From Bacteroidia bacterium (lineage in GTDB: Bacteria > Bacteroidota > Bacteroidia > 2-12-FULL-35-15): DNA of 58,888 nucleotides. The stretch covers positions 1-58,888 of the forward strand of contig JAEUTU010000008.1 in NCBI GenBank assembly GCA_016786925.1, in the 5' to 3' direction. The position numbers and the translations under genes are program-made. Positions 51,131 through 58,888 of the stretch are shown piece after piece (positions within the stretch are counted from its first letter, which is position 1; the number at the start of each line of letters is the position of its first letter). The notes under the pieces are model-generated. The model had not been told where the DNA came from, searched no databases, and saw only the letters and a program-made list of their open reading frames with translations.

Positions 51131-53148
51131 AATACCAATTGCTTTAAAGCATCTTCGGCTTCTTTAACAGGTAACAGGCAGGCTTTTTCTTTACACACAT
51201 AAATGTATGTTTCGTTGTTCACCCATCTGTTCTTCAGTAATGCTAAAGTGCTTTCCGATTCGCTATATGCAAATATCAGGTTTGGTAAATAATGATTTTG
51301 GAAGGTTCTGATCTTTTCATTAACAGATTTACCAACAATGGCCACCTCGTAAAAGGGTTTAATGTTCCAGAGCAATAAACTACCCCAATTGCTGTAGCCG
51401 GAGCCATAGCCTTGAATATCATCGATCATGCAGGATAACATTTTTTTGCTTTGCTGCGTATATGCATCATTCTCAAAATAATGTCCCAATATAGACAATG
51501 ATTTGGCTATGCTTGAGTTGGACGCAGGAATGACATTATCAGATAGCTCCATTTTTCGGGTGATGAGTGCTTTGTCGAGATCGGATGTAAAAAAGAACAT
51601 GCTCGAATCTGCATCTTTAAAATGTGTCAGACAATATTGCATCTGCTCATTCGCTATCCGCAAATATTTTTCGGTTCCTGTACTTTGATACAAACTGATC
51701 AATGCTTCTATCAGGTAGCAATGATCCTCTAAGAATCCATTGATGGTTGATCGTCCGTTCTTGTACGAATGGAAAAGACTTCCATCTTTTTGTAATTGCT
51801 TGGAAAGAAGGAAGGTCATGTTTTTTTCAGCCATCTCTAAAAAGCGACTTTCACCAAATGCCTGATAAGCATCTAATAATCCTTTTGCCATTAGGGCATT
51901 CCAGGATGTGAGTGTTTTGTCATCCAAGCCGGGTTTTATTCTTTGTTCGCGGACAGATAGCAATGTTTTTTTGTTTTGTTCCAGCTGAAGGATCAATTGT
52001 TCTTTCGTGATATGATACTTTGAAGCGATGGTGTCCAATTCGTCATTTCTTAATAAGATGTAATTCCCATGTTCCCAGTGGCCCAGTTCATTCACATTAT
52101 ATACATCTGCAAACGGTTGAAACTGCTCTTTTAATATTGTTTGCAGTTCTTCCTTTTTCCAAACGTAATACTTGCCTTCTTCGCCTTCACTATCGGCATC
52201 TAATGCTGAATAGAAAGCTCCTTCGGGAGAAGTTAATTCACGTTCTACAAAGTCGATCGTTTCATAAACCACTTGTTTGTAAAGCCCATTTTTTGTTCTT
52301 TGAAAAGCTCTGCTGTATAAGGAAACCAATTGTGCATTATCGTACAGCATTTTTTCGAAGTGGGGGACTTTCCAATAATGATCTACTGAATAGCGGGCGA
52401 ATCCACCGCCTATCTGATCATAAATTCCGCCATAGGCCATTTTCTTTAAGGTCAGGTGTACATGCTCTTCCACTTCTTTGTCGTTGAACAGAGCTGCATA
52501 TTGAAGTAAAAATTCATAATTATTAGGCAATGGAAATTTCGGAGCTTTTTGTGGTCCACCATCAGTGCTGTCGAAGCGTAGCTTCCAGTTTTTAATACAT
52601 TCATGAATTATATCTTCACTGAGTGCATCATCTTGTGGTGTTTTTACCAATTCCGCTAAACGGACTCCTTCTGTAAGTTGTTTGGCATAATCAATGGCTT
52701 TTTCACGTTCATTTTTATAGAGGTCCGACAAATTCAATAAAACATTTATCCATTGATTTTTCGGGAAATAGGTTCCTCCGTAGATCGGGCGACCATCAGG
52801 TAAAGCAAAACAGTTGAGCGGCCATCCGCCTTGTCCCGTCATTAGCTGTACGGCTAACATATACACTTGATCAATATCCGGACGTTCCTCTCTGTCTACT
52901 TTTATACAGATAAAATAATCATTCATGATCTTCGCCACGGTTTCATCTTCAAAGCTTTGATGTTCCATCACATGACACCAATGGCAGGCTGAGTAGCCCA
53001 CACTGATCAAAATGAGTTTATCTTCCCGCTTGGCTTTTTCCAATGTTTCTTCGTTCCAGGCATACCAGTTAACCGGGTTGTGTGCATGTTGCAGCAGATA
53101 GGGACTGCTTTCATTTATTAGTGAGTTGGTGTATTTGTGTTCGCTCAT
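51127..53148 (-). CDS. Thioredoxin-domain protein (DUF255, YyaL/SSP411 family)
   Basis: The product is 673 residues. An N-terminal thioredoxin-like domain (about 1-165) has [20 protein letters not shown], the CxxC site [18 protein letters not shown] and [20 protein letters not shown], and [21 protein letters not shown] helical (alpha/alpha)6-type domain follows (about 200-640: [56 protein letters not shown]). The family is widely conserved, from bacteria to human SPATA20, with no settled activity. There is no signal peptide. It is upstream of, and coupled to, the YD-repeat gene. Confidence 0.93.
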   Translation of the reverse strand: MSEHKYTNSLINESSPYLLQHAHNPVNWYAWNEETLEKAKREDKLILISVGYSACHWCHVMEHQSFEDETVAKIMNDYFICIKVDREERPDIDQVYMLAVQLMTGQGGWPLNCFALPDGRPIYGGTYFPKNQWINVLLNLSDLYKNEREKAIDYAKQLTEGVRLAELVKTPQDDALSEDIIHECIKNWKLRFDSTDGGPQKAPKFPLPNNYEFLLQYAALFNDKEVEEHVHLTLKKMAYGGIYDQIGGGFARYSVDHYWKVPHFEKMLYDNAQLVSLYSRAFQRTKNGLYKQVVYETIDFVERELTSPEGAFYSALDADSEGEEGKYYVWKKEELQTILKEQFQPFADVYNVNELGHWEHGNYILLRNDELDTIASKYHITKEQLILQLEQNKKTLLSVREQRIKPGLDDKTLTSWNALMAKGLLDAYQAFGESRFLEMAEKNMTFLLSKQLQKDGSLFHSYKNGRSTINGFLEDHCYLIEALISLYQSTGTEKYLRIANEQMQYCLTHFKDADSSMFFFTSDLDKALITRKMELSDNVIPASNSSIAKSLSILGHYFENDAYTQQSKKMLSCMIDDIQGYGSGYSNWGSLLLWNIKPFYEVAIVGKSVNEKIRTFQNHYLPNLIFAYSESESTLALLKNRWVNNETYIYVCKEKACLLPVKEAEDALKQLVF

Positions 53149-53205
53149 GCTTAAAATTACAAAGGAAAAGTCAAATTGTTTGTTTTAATTATTTATTTTC
53201 ACAGT

Positions 53206-53769
53206 ATGTCACAAAAATTAATTGGGGAGCCCGATTCAAAACTACAAACCTTTATTAGAACAAAAGGTATTTATGTGGTCATGGCCACTACAGCTGTTGG
53301 TTTGTTTGTGGGGATTCCACTTTTGTTTTGGCTGTATTCCAAAATGGTTATCTCTATAGGATTGTTACTTCTCTTGATATTTTGTGGCGGAACACTGGGT
53401 TTATTGCAATGGGGTTATTTTAAACGATTACTCGATATGCAATACCATCAATTTGCGATGTTTTCCTTTTCTGGATTTGGAATGTGTTTGGTAAACAGTA
53501 TTTTATTGTTGAATTATTTTACCAGTATTGATTCATATTCAAATACCTATCAAGTAGCGGAAATGAGTATATATAATGATGCATTTCATTTTACCCTGGT
53601 AGGTGATGATGTGGATTTTGCATTGGAATTTGTGGTGAATGATTTTGTAACCAATCATTACGAGCAATTGCCACGCATTCATCAAATAGAAGTGCAGTTT
53701 GAAACAGGCATATTAGGAATTAATAAAGTAGTGGACTGTCAGTTGTATCAATTACCTCAGGATCTGTAA
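53206..53769 (+). CDS. Hypothetical membrane protein with three spans
   Basis: The product is about 187 residues. I start at the ATG at 53206 (MSQKLIGEPDSK); a TTG at 53176 would add ten residues. It has hydrophobic spans near residues 25-45, 50-70 and 88-105 (IYVVMATTAVGLFVGIPLLF, ISIGLLLLLIFCGGTLGLLQ, FSGFGMCLVNSILLLNYF) and a soluble C-terminal domain (about 110-187, FHFTLVGDDVDFALEFVVND). I do not recognise a family. The 3' end overlaps rodA, convergent, by 18 bases. The start lies 57 bases from the divergent DUF255 gene. Confidence 0.65.
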   Translation: MSQKLIGEPDSKLQTFIRTKGIYVVMATTAVGLFVGIPLLFWLYSKMVISIGLLLLLIFCGGTLGLLQWGYFKRLLDMQYHQFAMFSFSGFGMCLVNSILLLNYFTSIDSYSNTYQVAEMSIYNDAFHFTLVGDDVDFALEFVVNDFVTNHYEQLPRIHQIEVQFETGILGINKVVDCQLYQLPQDL

Positions 53770-55023
53770 ACGATGCGAGTCCAGTTTCAGGAAGATAAAT
53801 AACAATATGGTAAATGACCATAAGGATGATCCTCCATAACTAAAGAAAGGTAGCGGAATACCAATAACAGGAGCCAATCCGATTGTCATACCAATATTAA
53901 TGGTTAAGTGAAAAAAGAAAACGGAGGCAACGCCATAGCCGTAAATACGACTGAATGGTGAACGTTGTCGCTCTGCCATAAATACTAAGCGGATGATCAA
54001 TACCAATTGTAAGATGATCACTACTGAGCTGCCTAAAAAACCCCATTCTTCACCCACTGTACAAAAAATAAAATCAGTATCCTGTTCAGGTACAAAATCG
54101 TATTTGGTTTGTGTGCCTTGCAAATAGCCTTTACCGGCAAAGCCTCCGGAGCCGATCGCGATCTTTGCCTGATTCACATTGTATCCTTCTTTTTTTAAGT
54201 CAACCGTTCCTCTACCCAATAATACATCAATACGAACTTTCTGATGTGGTTCCATGTGTTCGTACACCGTACTTGTTCCTTTTACCATTCCACAGGCGAT
54301 CATACCAACCATAGCAATGATAAATAGATTCTTTGCATTACGTTTTACGAAAAGCACTGCGATCACACAAAGTGCTCCAATGATAGCAAACAGATACATA
54401 TTGTTTACCAGCAATGCCATCACAAAAAGAATAACAGCCAAAAAGCCTAATAACAAATAATTGATGGATAAACCTTCGCGATAAAGCGTGATAATGAATG
54501 CCACAAACACAATGGCTAATCCTGTTTCATCTTGTAACACTTTTATGACCACCATCGGCACACCAATAATGATAAGAGAAATAATGGTGTTACGATAATC
54601 CGATATTTTAATGTGCTGATTACTCAGGAATTTAGCAAGTGCGAGGTTAGCTGCAAACTTCATGAATTCGGCTGGCTGAATACCAAAGTCGCCAAAGCGG
54701 AACCAGGAGCGACTTCCTTTTACTTCCCTTCCCAGGAAAGGTACAGCAAGGTTAAGCACCAAAAAGAATCCGAAAATGAAATAAGCGAATGCGGTGTAAA
54801 AACTTTCATCAATGATAAGAATAATAAGTGCGATCAAGAATGCCGTAGCGATCCAGATCATTTGCTTTCCATATTTCTGACTGATGTCTGTAATAATATA
54901 ATGTTCTTCATTATATACAGCAGCATAAATATTCATCCAGCCCATAATAACAAGCAGCACATAGATCAGGATCGTTATCCAGTCTACATTATAAAAGATG
55001 CTATTATTGGTGGATTGTCTCAA
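53752..55023 (-). CDS. rodA: Rod-shape peptidoglycan glycosyltransferase RodA
   Basis: RodA is a SEDS-family polymerase that makes septum-independent peptidoglycan with PBP2. The product of 423 residues has about ten spans. Family motifs include GSRSWFRFGDFGIQPAEFMK (the lipid II site region), VFVAFIITLYREG, KIAIGSGGFAGKGYLQGTQT, FVPEQDTDFIFCTVGEEWGF (catalytic Asp region) and APVIGIPLPFFSYGGSSLW. It follows mrdA by 12 bases, the last gene of the mre-mrd operon. Confidence 0.96.
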   Translation of the reverse strand: MRQSTNNSIFYNVDWITILIYVLLVIMGWMNIYAAVYNEEHYIITDISQKYGKQMIWIATAFLIALIILIIDESFYTAFAYFIFGFFLVLNLAVPFLGREVKGSRSWFRFGDFGIQPAEFMKFAANLALAKFLSNQHIKISDYRNTIISLIIIGVPMVVIKVLQDETGLAIVFVAFIITLYREGLSINYLLLGFLAVILFVMALLVNNMYLFAIIGALCVIAVLFVKRNAKNLFIIAMVGMIACGMVKGTSTVYEHMEPHQKVRIDVLLGRGTVDLKKEGYNVNQAKIAIGSGGFAGKGYLQGTQTKYDFVPEQDTDFIFCTVGEEWGFLGSSVVIILQLVLIIRLVFMAERQRSPFSRIYGYGVASVFFFHLTINIGMTIGLAPVIGIPLPFFSYGGSSLWSFTILLFIFLKLDSHRLQILR

Positions 55024-55035
55024 TGTTCTTTTATA

Positions 55036-56895
55036 TTAGTGTGTAGTTTTTTCTTCAGTCGTTTTTCCTTTGTGGATCAAATCGCCTTCCAACATTCGCT
55101 TTTCAAGGTCAGGACGGGTGATCTCTCCTTTTAAATATTTTTCCATCATCAATCGTGCTATCGGTCCGGCCCATGTGGAACCAAAACCGGCATTCTCGAT
55201 CAGGATACCAATAGCGATCTTTGGTTTGTCAATAGGCGCAAAACAAACGAACACCGAGTGATCTTTTCCGTGTGGGTTTTGTGCTGTTCCTGTTTTAGCG
55301 CAATAAGGAATTCCTTCTATCTTTAATCCTGCAGCTGTACCCCCTTCTACTGCTTTTGCCATACCTCTGATCACATCATTATAAACAGCTGTATCGGTAA
55401 TTTTTGTGTAATGCTTTACTTTAAAGCGATCCAGCAAGGTGTCATTCTCGTTTCCTCCAATCGCTTTTACAATATGTGGTGTATAGTAATATCCTTTGTT
55501 GGCAATGATCGAAACTAAGTTTGCATTTTGCAAAGGAGTGATACCCATCTCGGCCTGCCCGATACCTAGTGAAATAACGGTGCTGGCTTTCCATGATCCT
55601 TTTCCGAATACTTTATCATAGTATTTGATACTTGGTACATTTCCTCTTAATTCATTGGCAAGGTCGGAGCCGGTCTTTGTTCCTAAACAAAAACTCATGG
55701 CAATATCTCTCCAGTTTTGATAGGCTTTGTAGGTGTCGTGATATTTTTTATCATCGATCACACTTTTAAAAACGTAGGAGAAATAAGAGTTGCATGATGT
55801 TCCGATAGCACCATGCAGATCCATAGGTGATGCATGCGGATGGCATTTCGGGCGACCACCCAATGGAGGATAACCCCTTGCGCAAGGATAACGTGTGTCG
55901 GCTGTCAACACTCCCTCATGCAAACCGATCAATGCCATTACTAATTTAAATGTGGACCCAGGAGGATACGAGGCCATGGTAGAACGGTTGAATAAGGGAT
56001 TACCAATGGTATCTTTTAAGAGCATCGAAAAATTTTTGTTACGTGCTCTACCTACCAATAGGTTCGGATCGTAAGTCGGACTGGTGATGATCGCCAATAT
56101 TTCTCCTGTTTGTGGATCGATGGCAACCAAACTACCGATCTTGTTTTGCATCAACTTCTCACCATATTCCTGAAGGTCGGCATCAATTGTTGTGGTTAAA
56201 GGTTTTCCGGATATCGCCATGGTATCGTAAATACCATTCATGTAACTTCCTTTTTCACGGTTGTGAACATCCACCATCATGATGCGCATCCCTTTTTTAC
56301 CACGCAACACTTTTTCGTAGGTCTTCTCAATCCCACTTATACCAAGGTAGTCGCCATCTTTGTAATACGGATCTTTTTCCGTTATGTTTTTGTCGGCTTC
56401 ACCAATATAGCCAAGCATGTGTGCAGCTATCTTTTTAGGATACTTTCTTAAGGTTCGTGATTGTACCCAAAATCCTTTAAAGCGATATAATCGTTCCTGA
56501 AGCGATGCGTATTCACGTGGCGACAATTGTTTTTCGAAAATGGATTCTCTGCGAGGTGAGTTAGGCGCTTGTACAGCCTTTTTCATTTTCTTTAAGAACT
56601 GTTCTTTAGTGATGCCTAATAAGTCACAAAAATCTGCCGTGTCAAGATCTTTTACGTCTTTTGGCAATACCATCAAGTCGTATGCAGCCTCGTTGTAAAC
56701 GAGTAATTTCCCTTTACGGTCGTAGATATAACCGCGGATCGGATACTCTGTTTTGTAGCGGAATGCCTGATTACGTGCATCCAGTTTGTAGGTATCATCA
56801 ATTACCTGGATGTAGAATAAACGGGCAATGTAGATCAAGCCGATAAGAATGAAGATCCCGATGATAAAATATTTTCTATCACTCAATTGGTTCAT
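55036..56895 (-). CDS. mrdA: Penicillin-binding protein 2
   Basis: PBP2 is the transpeptidase partner of RodA in cell elongation. The 619-residue product has an N-terminal anchor (KYFIIGIFILIGLIYIARLF), a dimerisation domain (about 45-210, YPIRGYIYDRKGKLLVYNEA), and a transpeptidase domain with active-site PPGSTFKLV (SxxK), GTSCNSYFSY (SxN) and CAKTGTAQNP (KTG). Length is as in other Bacteroidota PBP2. The ATG overlaps the mreD stop by four bases (ATGA). The protein is an expected target of mecillinam-type beta-lactams by family knowledge. Confidence 0.96.
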   Translation of the reverse strand: MNQLSDRKYFIIGIFILIGLIYIARLFYIQVIDDTYKLDARNQAFRYKTEYPIRGYIYDRKGKLLVYNEAAYDLMVLPKDVKDLDTADFCDLLGITKEQFLKKMKKAVQAPNSPRRESIFEKQLSPREYASLQERLYRFKGFWVQSRTLRKYPKKIAAHMLGYIGEADKNITEKDPYYKDGDYLGISGIEKTYEKVLRGKKGMRIMMVDVHNREKGSYMNGIYDTMAISGKPLTTTIDADLQEYGEKLMQNKIGSLVAIDPQTGEILAIITSPTYDPNLLVGRARNKNFSMLLKDTIGNPLFNRSTMASYPPGSTFKLVMALIGLHEGVLTADTRYPCARGYPPLGGRPKCHPHASPMDLHGAIGTSCNSYFSYVFKSVIDDKKYHDTYKAYQNWRDIAMSFCLGTKTGSDLANELRGNVPSIKYYDKVFGKGSWKASTVISLGIGQAEMGITPLQNANLVSIIANKGYYYTPHIVKAIGGNENDTLLDRFKVKHYTKITDTAVYNDVIRGMAKAVEGGTAAGLKIEGIPYCAKTGTAQNPHGKDHSVFVCFAPIDKPKIAIGILIENAGFGSTWAGPIARLMMEKYLKGEITRPDLEKRMLEGDLIHKGKTTEEKTTH

Positions 56896-57410
56896 TCTTT
56901 ATCTGTTTTACGGTTAAACAAATATTGTGTAATGACGATCAATAGTAAAGTGAAGATAGAGCTGATGATCACTCTGAAAAAGGTAGAGAAGAATTCGGAG
57001 AAGCGGAAGATCTCGATGTAAAAGAGAACGAGATGATGCAATACCACTAAAATACTTGCGTAGGATAAGAACCAGGGTACTCCTAAGTATTGTACTGTTG
57101 GCTGTGTCCCAAATTCATAACCATCGCGTGGAGAGAAAAGTTTTAAAACACCCGGACGGATATAAGCCATGAAAACGGTTGCTGCAGCATGCATTCCGGC
57201 TGTATCGTAAAACATATCGATGGTGATGCCTAACACAAATGCACTTACTAATAATAACCATTTAGGTGTTTCAAATGGAAGAACAACAATAAACAAAACA
57301 TAAATAAAAGGATTGATGAATCGCCCTAATTCAATGTTCTTGATGATCAGTGCTTGTACAAGCACCAATAAAATAAAGCGGATGATATTTCTTATGATCT
57401 CATTAATCAT
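56892..57410 (-). CDS. mreD: Rod-shape determining protein MreD
   Basis: The product of 172 residues has about five membrane spans, of low sequence conservation: IIRFILLVLVQALIIKNIEL, FINPFIYVLFIVVLPFETPK, LLLVSAFVLGITIDMFYDTA, AAATVFMAYIRPGVL and ISSIFTLLLIVITQYLF. The IDMFYDTAGMHAAATV motif is the Bacteroidota MreD signature. MreD links the MreBC complex to the elongation synthases. The gene overlaps mreC (TAATG) and mrdA (ATGA). Confidence 0.93.
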   Translation of the reverse strand: MINEIIRNIIRFILLVLVQALIIKNIELGRFINPFIYVLFIVVLPFETPKWLLLVSAFVLGITIDMFYDTAGMHAAATVFMAYIRPGVLKLFSPRDGYEFGTQPTVQYLGVPWFLSYASILVVLHHLVLFYIEIFRFSEFFSTFFRVIISSIFTLLLIVITQYLFNRKTDKE

Positions 57411-58249
57411 TATTCCTTATTGCTTTCTTCAGTTTTTTTCTCTAAAACTTCTTGTTCTTCTTTAAACATGTTGGTAACAACATATACATGCGTTAACTTT
57501 TTGAAGTCGGTAGAAAGTTTTACTTTCACCGTGTAAAAATATTTTCCTGATTCACGCTCGAAGCTTTCTACTGTTCCGATCAACACATTTTCCGGAAAGG
57601 TAAGTGAATATGGACTGGTAACGATTGTGTCACCTTTGATCAATTTTACGTGAGTAGGGATATCATTCAATGTAGCAAAATCATAACTTTCACCATTCCA
57701 TACAAGTGGTCCGTACGACCCATCTTTTTTGATCTTAGCACTTACAGTAGTTTTGCTGTGAAGCAATGACATGACGGTGCAAAAATTATCAGATACTTCT
57801 TGTACTTGACCCACTACACCTGTACTGGAAATAATGGCCATGTTCTTTTTTACACCTTGATTACTTCCTTTGTCGAGTGTCAGATAGTTATTCCTTCTGC
57901 TGGTAGAATTGTTCACCACTTTCGCTTCGGTGTACACGTATTTTTGGTGAAGCGTTGGTTTGTTTACCTGATGTGTGTCGGTCATCATCACAAACTTAGA
58001 CGCAATGAGTTGTGTCTTAAGCCAAGCATTCTCTTTGGCAAGATTTTCATTCTCGGTCTTCAAATAAAAATATTCTTCAATAGCTGCCGATGTTTGCAAT
58101 ACACTTGTGGATGCAGCATTGGAAGAGTTAACAAAACTTGCTTTCTGATAAAAATTATTTTGCACAACCAAATAGATGCAGAACGTTTCTATTATCAGGA
58201 AGAGAAAAAAGAAATTGTGTTTCCAGATAAAAACGATCAGGTTACGCAT
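57410..58249 (-). CDS. mreC: Rod-shape determining protein MreC
   Basis: The product of 279 residues has a membrane anchor (residues 9-27, HNFFFLFLIIETFCIYLVVQ), a coiled segment (about 58-90, IEEYFYLKTENENLAKENAW), then the MreC beta domains with AKVVNNSTSRRNNYLTLDKG, NQGVKKNMAIISSTGVVGQV and LLHSKTTVSAKIKKDGSYGP. A charged C-terminal tail (EEQEVLEKKTEESNKE) ends at mreD. MreC is periplasmic and connects MreB filaments with PBP2. A four-helix-bundle gene separates it from mreB, so the usual tight mreB-mreC link is broken here. Confidence 0.95.
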   Translation of the reverse strand: MRNLIVFIWKHNFFFLFLIIETFCIYLVVQNNFYQKASFVNSSNAASTSVLQTSAAIEEYFYLKTENENLAKENAWLKTQLIASKFVMMTDTHQVNKPTLHQKYVYTEAKVVNNSTSRRNNYLTLDKGSNQGVKKNMAIISSTGVVGQVQEVSDNFCTVMSLLHSKTTVSAKIKKDGSYGPLVWNGESYDFATLNDIPTHVKLIKGDTIVTSPYSLTFPENVLIGTVESFERESGKYFYTVKVKLSTDFKKLTHVYVVTNMFKEEQEVLEKKTEESNKE

Positions 58250-58274
58250 TTAAAGTAATTGTTGAGTTTTAGAA
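58250..58274. repeat. Short GTTGAGTTTT repeats mreC / four-helix-bundle gene
   Basis: TTGTTGAGTTTTAGAATTATTGAATTGTTGAGTTTTT-type units run from about 58259 to 58296, covering the end of the four-helix gene. They are of the same kind as the repeats at 58704-58800. Confidence 0.5.
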
Positions 58275-58667
58275 TTATTGAATTGTTGAGTTTTTATTAA
58301 TATCGATTTGATTTTTTTCTCGCAACGTTTTTCTTGATTTTGCTACAATCGATAGAATTTCTTTTGCTTCGTTTGAGTACTTTTTAGATTCTTCAACTTT
58401 AATAATTTTAGATTCGGTTAGCAATTCAATCCAAAACAGCACCTCATCAGCCTCTTCTACTACAATACTTAGTTTTGAAAAGAATTCGCCATCTGACCTA
58501 GCTCTACATACTGCCCTATAATTTGCTGCTACTGAAAAAGAAGAACGTAATAATTGTTTTTTTATAATGAATGCTTCGTCAGATTTTGGAAATGTTTGAG
58601 TAAATTGAATGATGTCTATAGCAAACTGTTTTGTTCTATATTTTAGTTTTTCAGCAAATTCAGACAT
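58275..58667 (-). CDS. Four-helix-bundle protein (23S rRNA intervening-sequence family, second type)
   Basis: The product of about 130 residues is four amphipathic helices: LKYRTKQFAIDIIQFTQTFP, AFIIKKQLLRSSFSVAANYR, AVCRARSDGEFFSKLSIVVE and EADEVLFWIELLTESKI. This is the RTKxFA... subgroup of the same superfamily as the 13380 gene, but the two share little sequence. I chose the ATG at 58667, where the family usually starts; an ATG at 58703 would add twelve residues. The gene sits between the end of mreB and mreC on the same strand, flanked by AT-rich repeats. Its role is unknown. Confidence 0.88.
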   Translation of the reverse strand: MSEFAEKLKYRTKQFAIDIIQFTQTFPKSDEAFIIKKQLLRSSFSVAANYRAVCRARSDGEFFSKLSIVVEEADEVLFWIELLTESKIIKVEESKKYSNEAKEILSIVAKSRKTLREKNQIDINKNSTIQ

Positions 58668-58703
58668 ATATCTTGATTTTCTACTTGTATAACTAATGCT
58701 CAC

Positions 58704-58800
58704 TTATTCTTTAACTCTCAACTTCTCAATTCAACAATTTCTAAACCCTCTAATTCAATAACTCTCCAACTCAATAATTCTCCAACTCTCCAACTTTCTT
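58704..58800. repeat. Degenerate AT-rich repeats mreB / four-helix-bundle gene
   Basis: Imperfect units such as CTCTCCAACT, CTCAACTTCTCAATTCAAC and CTCTCCAACTCAATAATT repeat across the whole spacer. On the minus strand they read GTTGGAGAGTT. No frame is visible. They resemble the repeats around the other four-helix-bundle gene at 11792-13829 in style rather than exact sequence. Confidence 0.65.
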
Positions 58801-58888
58801 CTATTTCATCAAGAAAGGGAACTTGTCTACATTCTTTAATGCAATACCTGTTCCGCGTGCAACAGCGCGAAGTGGATCTTCAGCAATG
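58801..58888 (-). CDS. mreB: MreB, C-terminal end only
   Basis: The frame on the minus strand enters from the window edge and ends in TAG at 58801-58803. The 28 readable residues, IAEDPLRAVARGTGIALKNV then DKFPFLMK, are the typical MreB C-terminus. MreB is the actin-like protein that directs rod-shape wall growth. It identifies the operon order mreB, four-helix gene, mreC, mreD, mrdA, rodA. Confidence 0.9.
   Translation of the reverse strand, partial: IAEDPLRAVARGTGIALKNVDKFPFLMK

Noticed and set aside
1..58888. CRISPR arrays, rRNA, tRNA, prophage or transposase genes
   Set aside because: Read on both strands, no regularly spaced repeats, RNA gene motifs or recombinase frames were seen.

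Overview
The window comes from a Bacteroidota chromosome, low in GC. Three things show this: secreted proteins with type IX secretion (T9SS) C-terminal sorting domains, promoters of the TTTG / TAnnTTTG type with little Shine-Dalgarno signal, and family members in their Bacteroidota forms (three-domain IspG, propeller sensor with a LytTR regulator, SemiSWEET). The oxidase genes, the tryptophan dioxygenase and the SUF system suggest an aerobic or microaerobic free-living cell. Genus cannot be read from the sequence. I see no rRNA, tRNA, CRISPR array, transposase, integrase or prophage.

Layout. 1-6.1 kb: two minus-strand T9SS cargo genes (one cut by the window edge, one a large leucine-rich-repeat protein), a helical-repeat protein, and a 56-codon membrane-peptide gene. 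A look-alike hairpin precedes each of the three minus-strand genes. 6.3-11.3 kb: LytTR regulator, its propeller histidine kinase, and thiL. 11.4-15.9 kb: suf operon (A-type carrier, sufB, sufC, sufD), interrupted by a four-helix-bundle gene. 15.9-27 kb: EamA transporter, outer-membrane and T9SS proteins, ispG, a TonB-dependent receptor. 27-31.6 kb: heme O synthase, two oxidase subunit III genes, subunit IV, SCO, DUF420. 31.6-38 kb: TPR/SpoIIE phosphatase, then metH behind a SAM-I riboswitch with its terminator. 38-46.1 kb: PadR with a membrane partner, tryptophan 2,3-dioxygenase, a kinase / receiver / helicase cluster, a second SpoIIE phosphatase, SemiSWEET. 46.2-50.2 kb: TolC and HlyD efflux genes, then tsaB. 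50.1-58.9 kb: a DUF255 protein pair, then the rod-shape operon mreB (end only), four-helix-bundle gene, mreC, mreD, mrdA, rodA.

Three observations stand out. First, the essential-type gene tsaB carries an in-frame DUF559 endonuclease-like domain of about 147 residues, without intein signatures. It is marked by two 30-bp GC-rich palindromic elements in opposite orientation. Second, three leaders (upstream of 680, 3669 and 5950, minus strand) share a hairpin with a nearly invariant loop and different but still paired stems. This looks like a cis-acting RNA, and each loop also contains a short reading frame starting Met-Gly-(Met/Val)-Leu-Phe. Third, two different four-helix-bundle (23S rRNA intervening-sequence family) genes sit inside essential operons, between sufB and sufC and between mreB and mreC, each bordered by degenerate AT-rich repeats. 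With the tsaB insertion, this suggests small elements that settle in housekeeping loci without breaking them.
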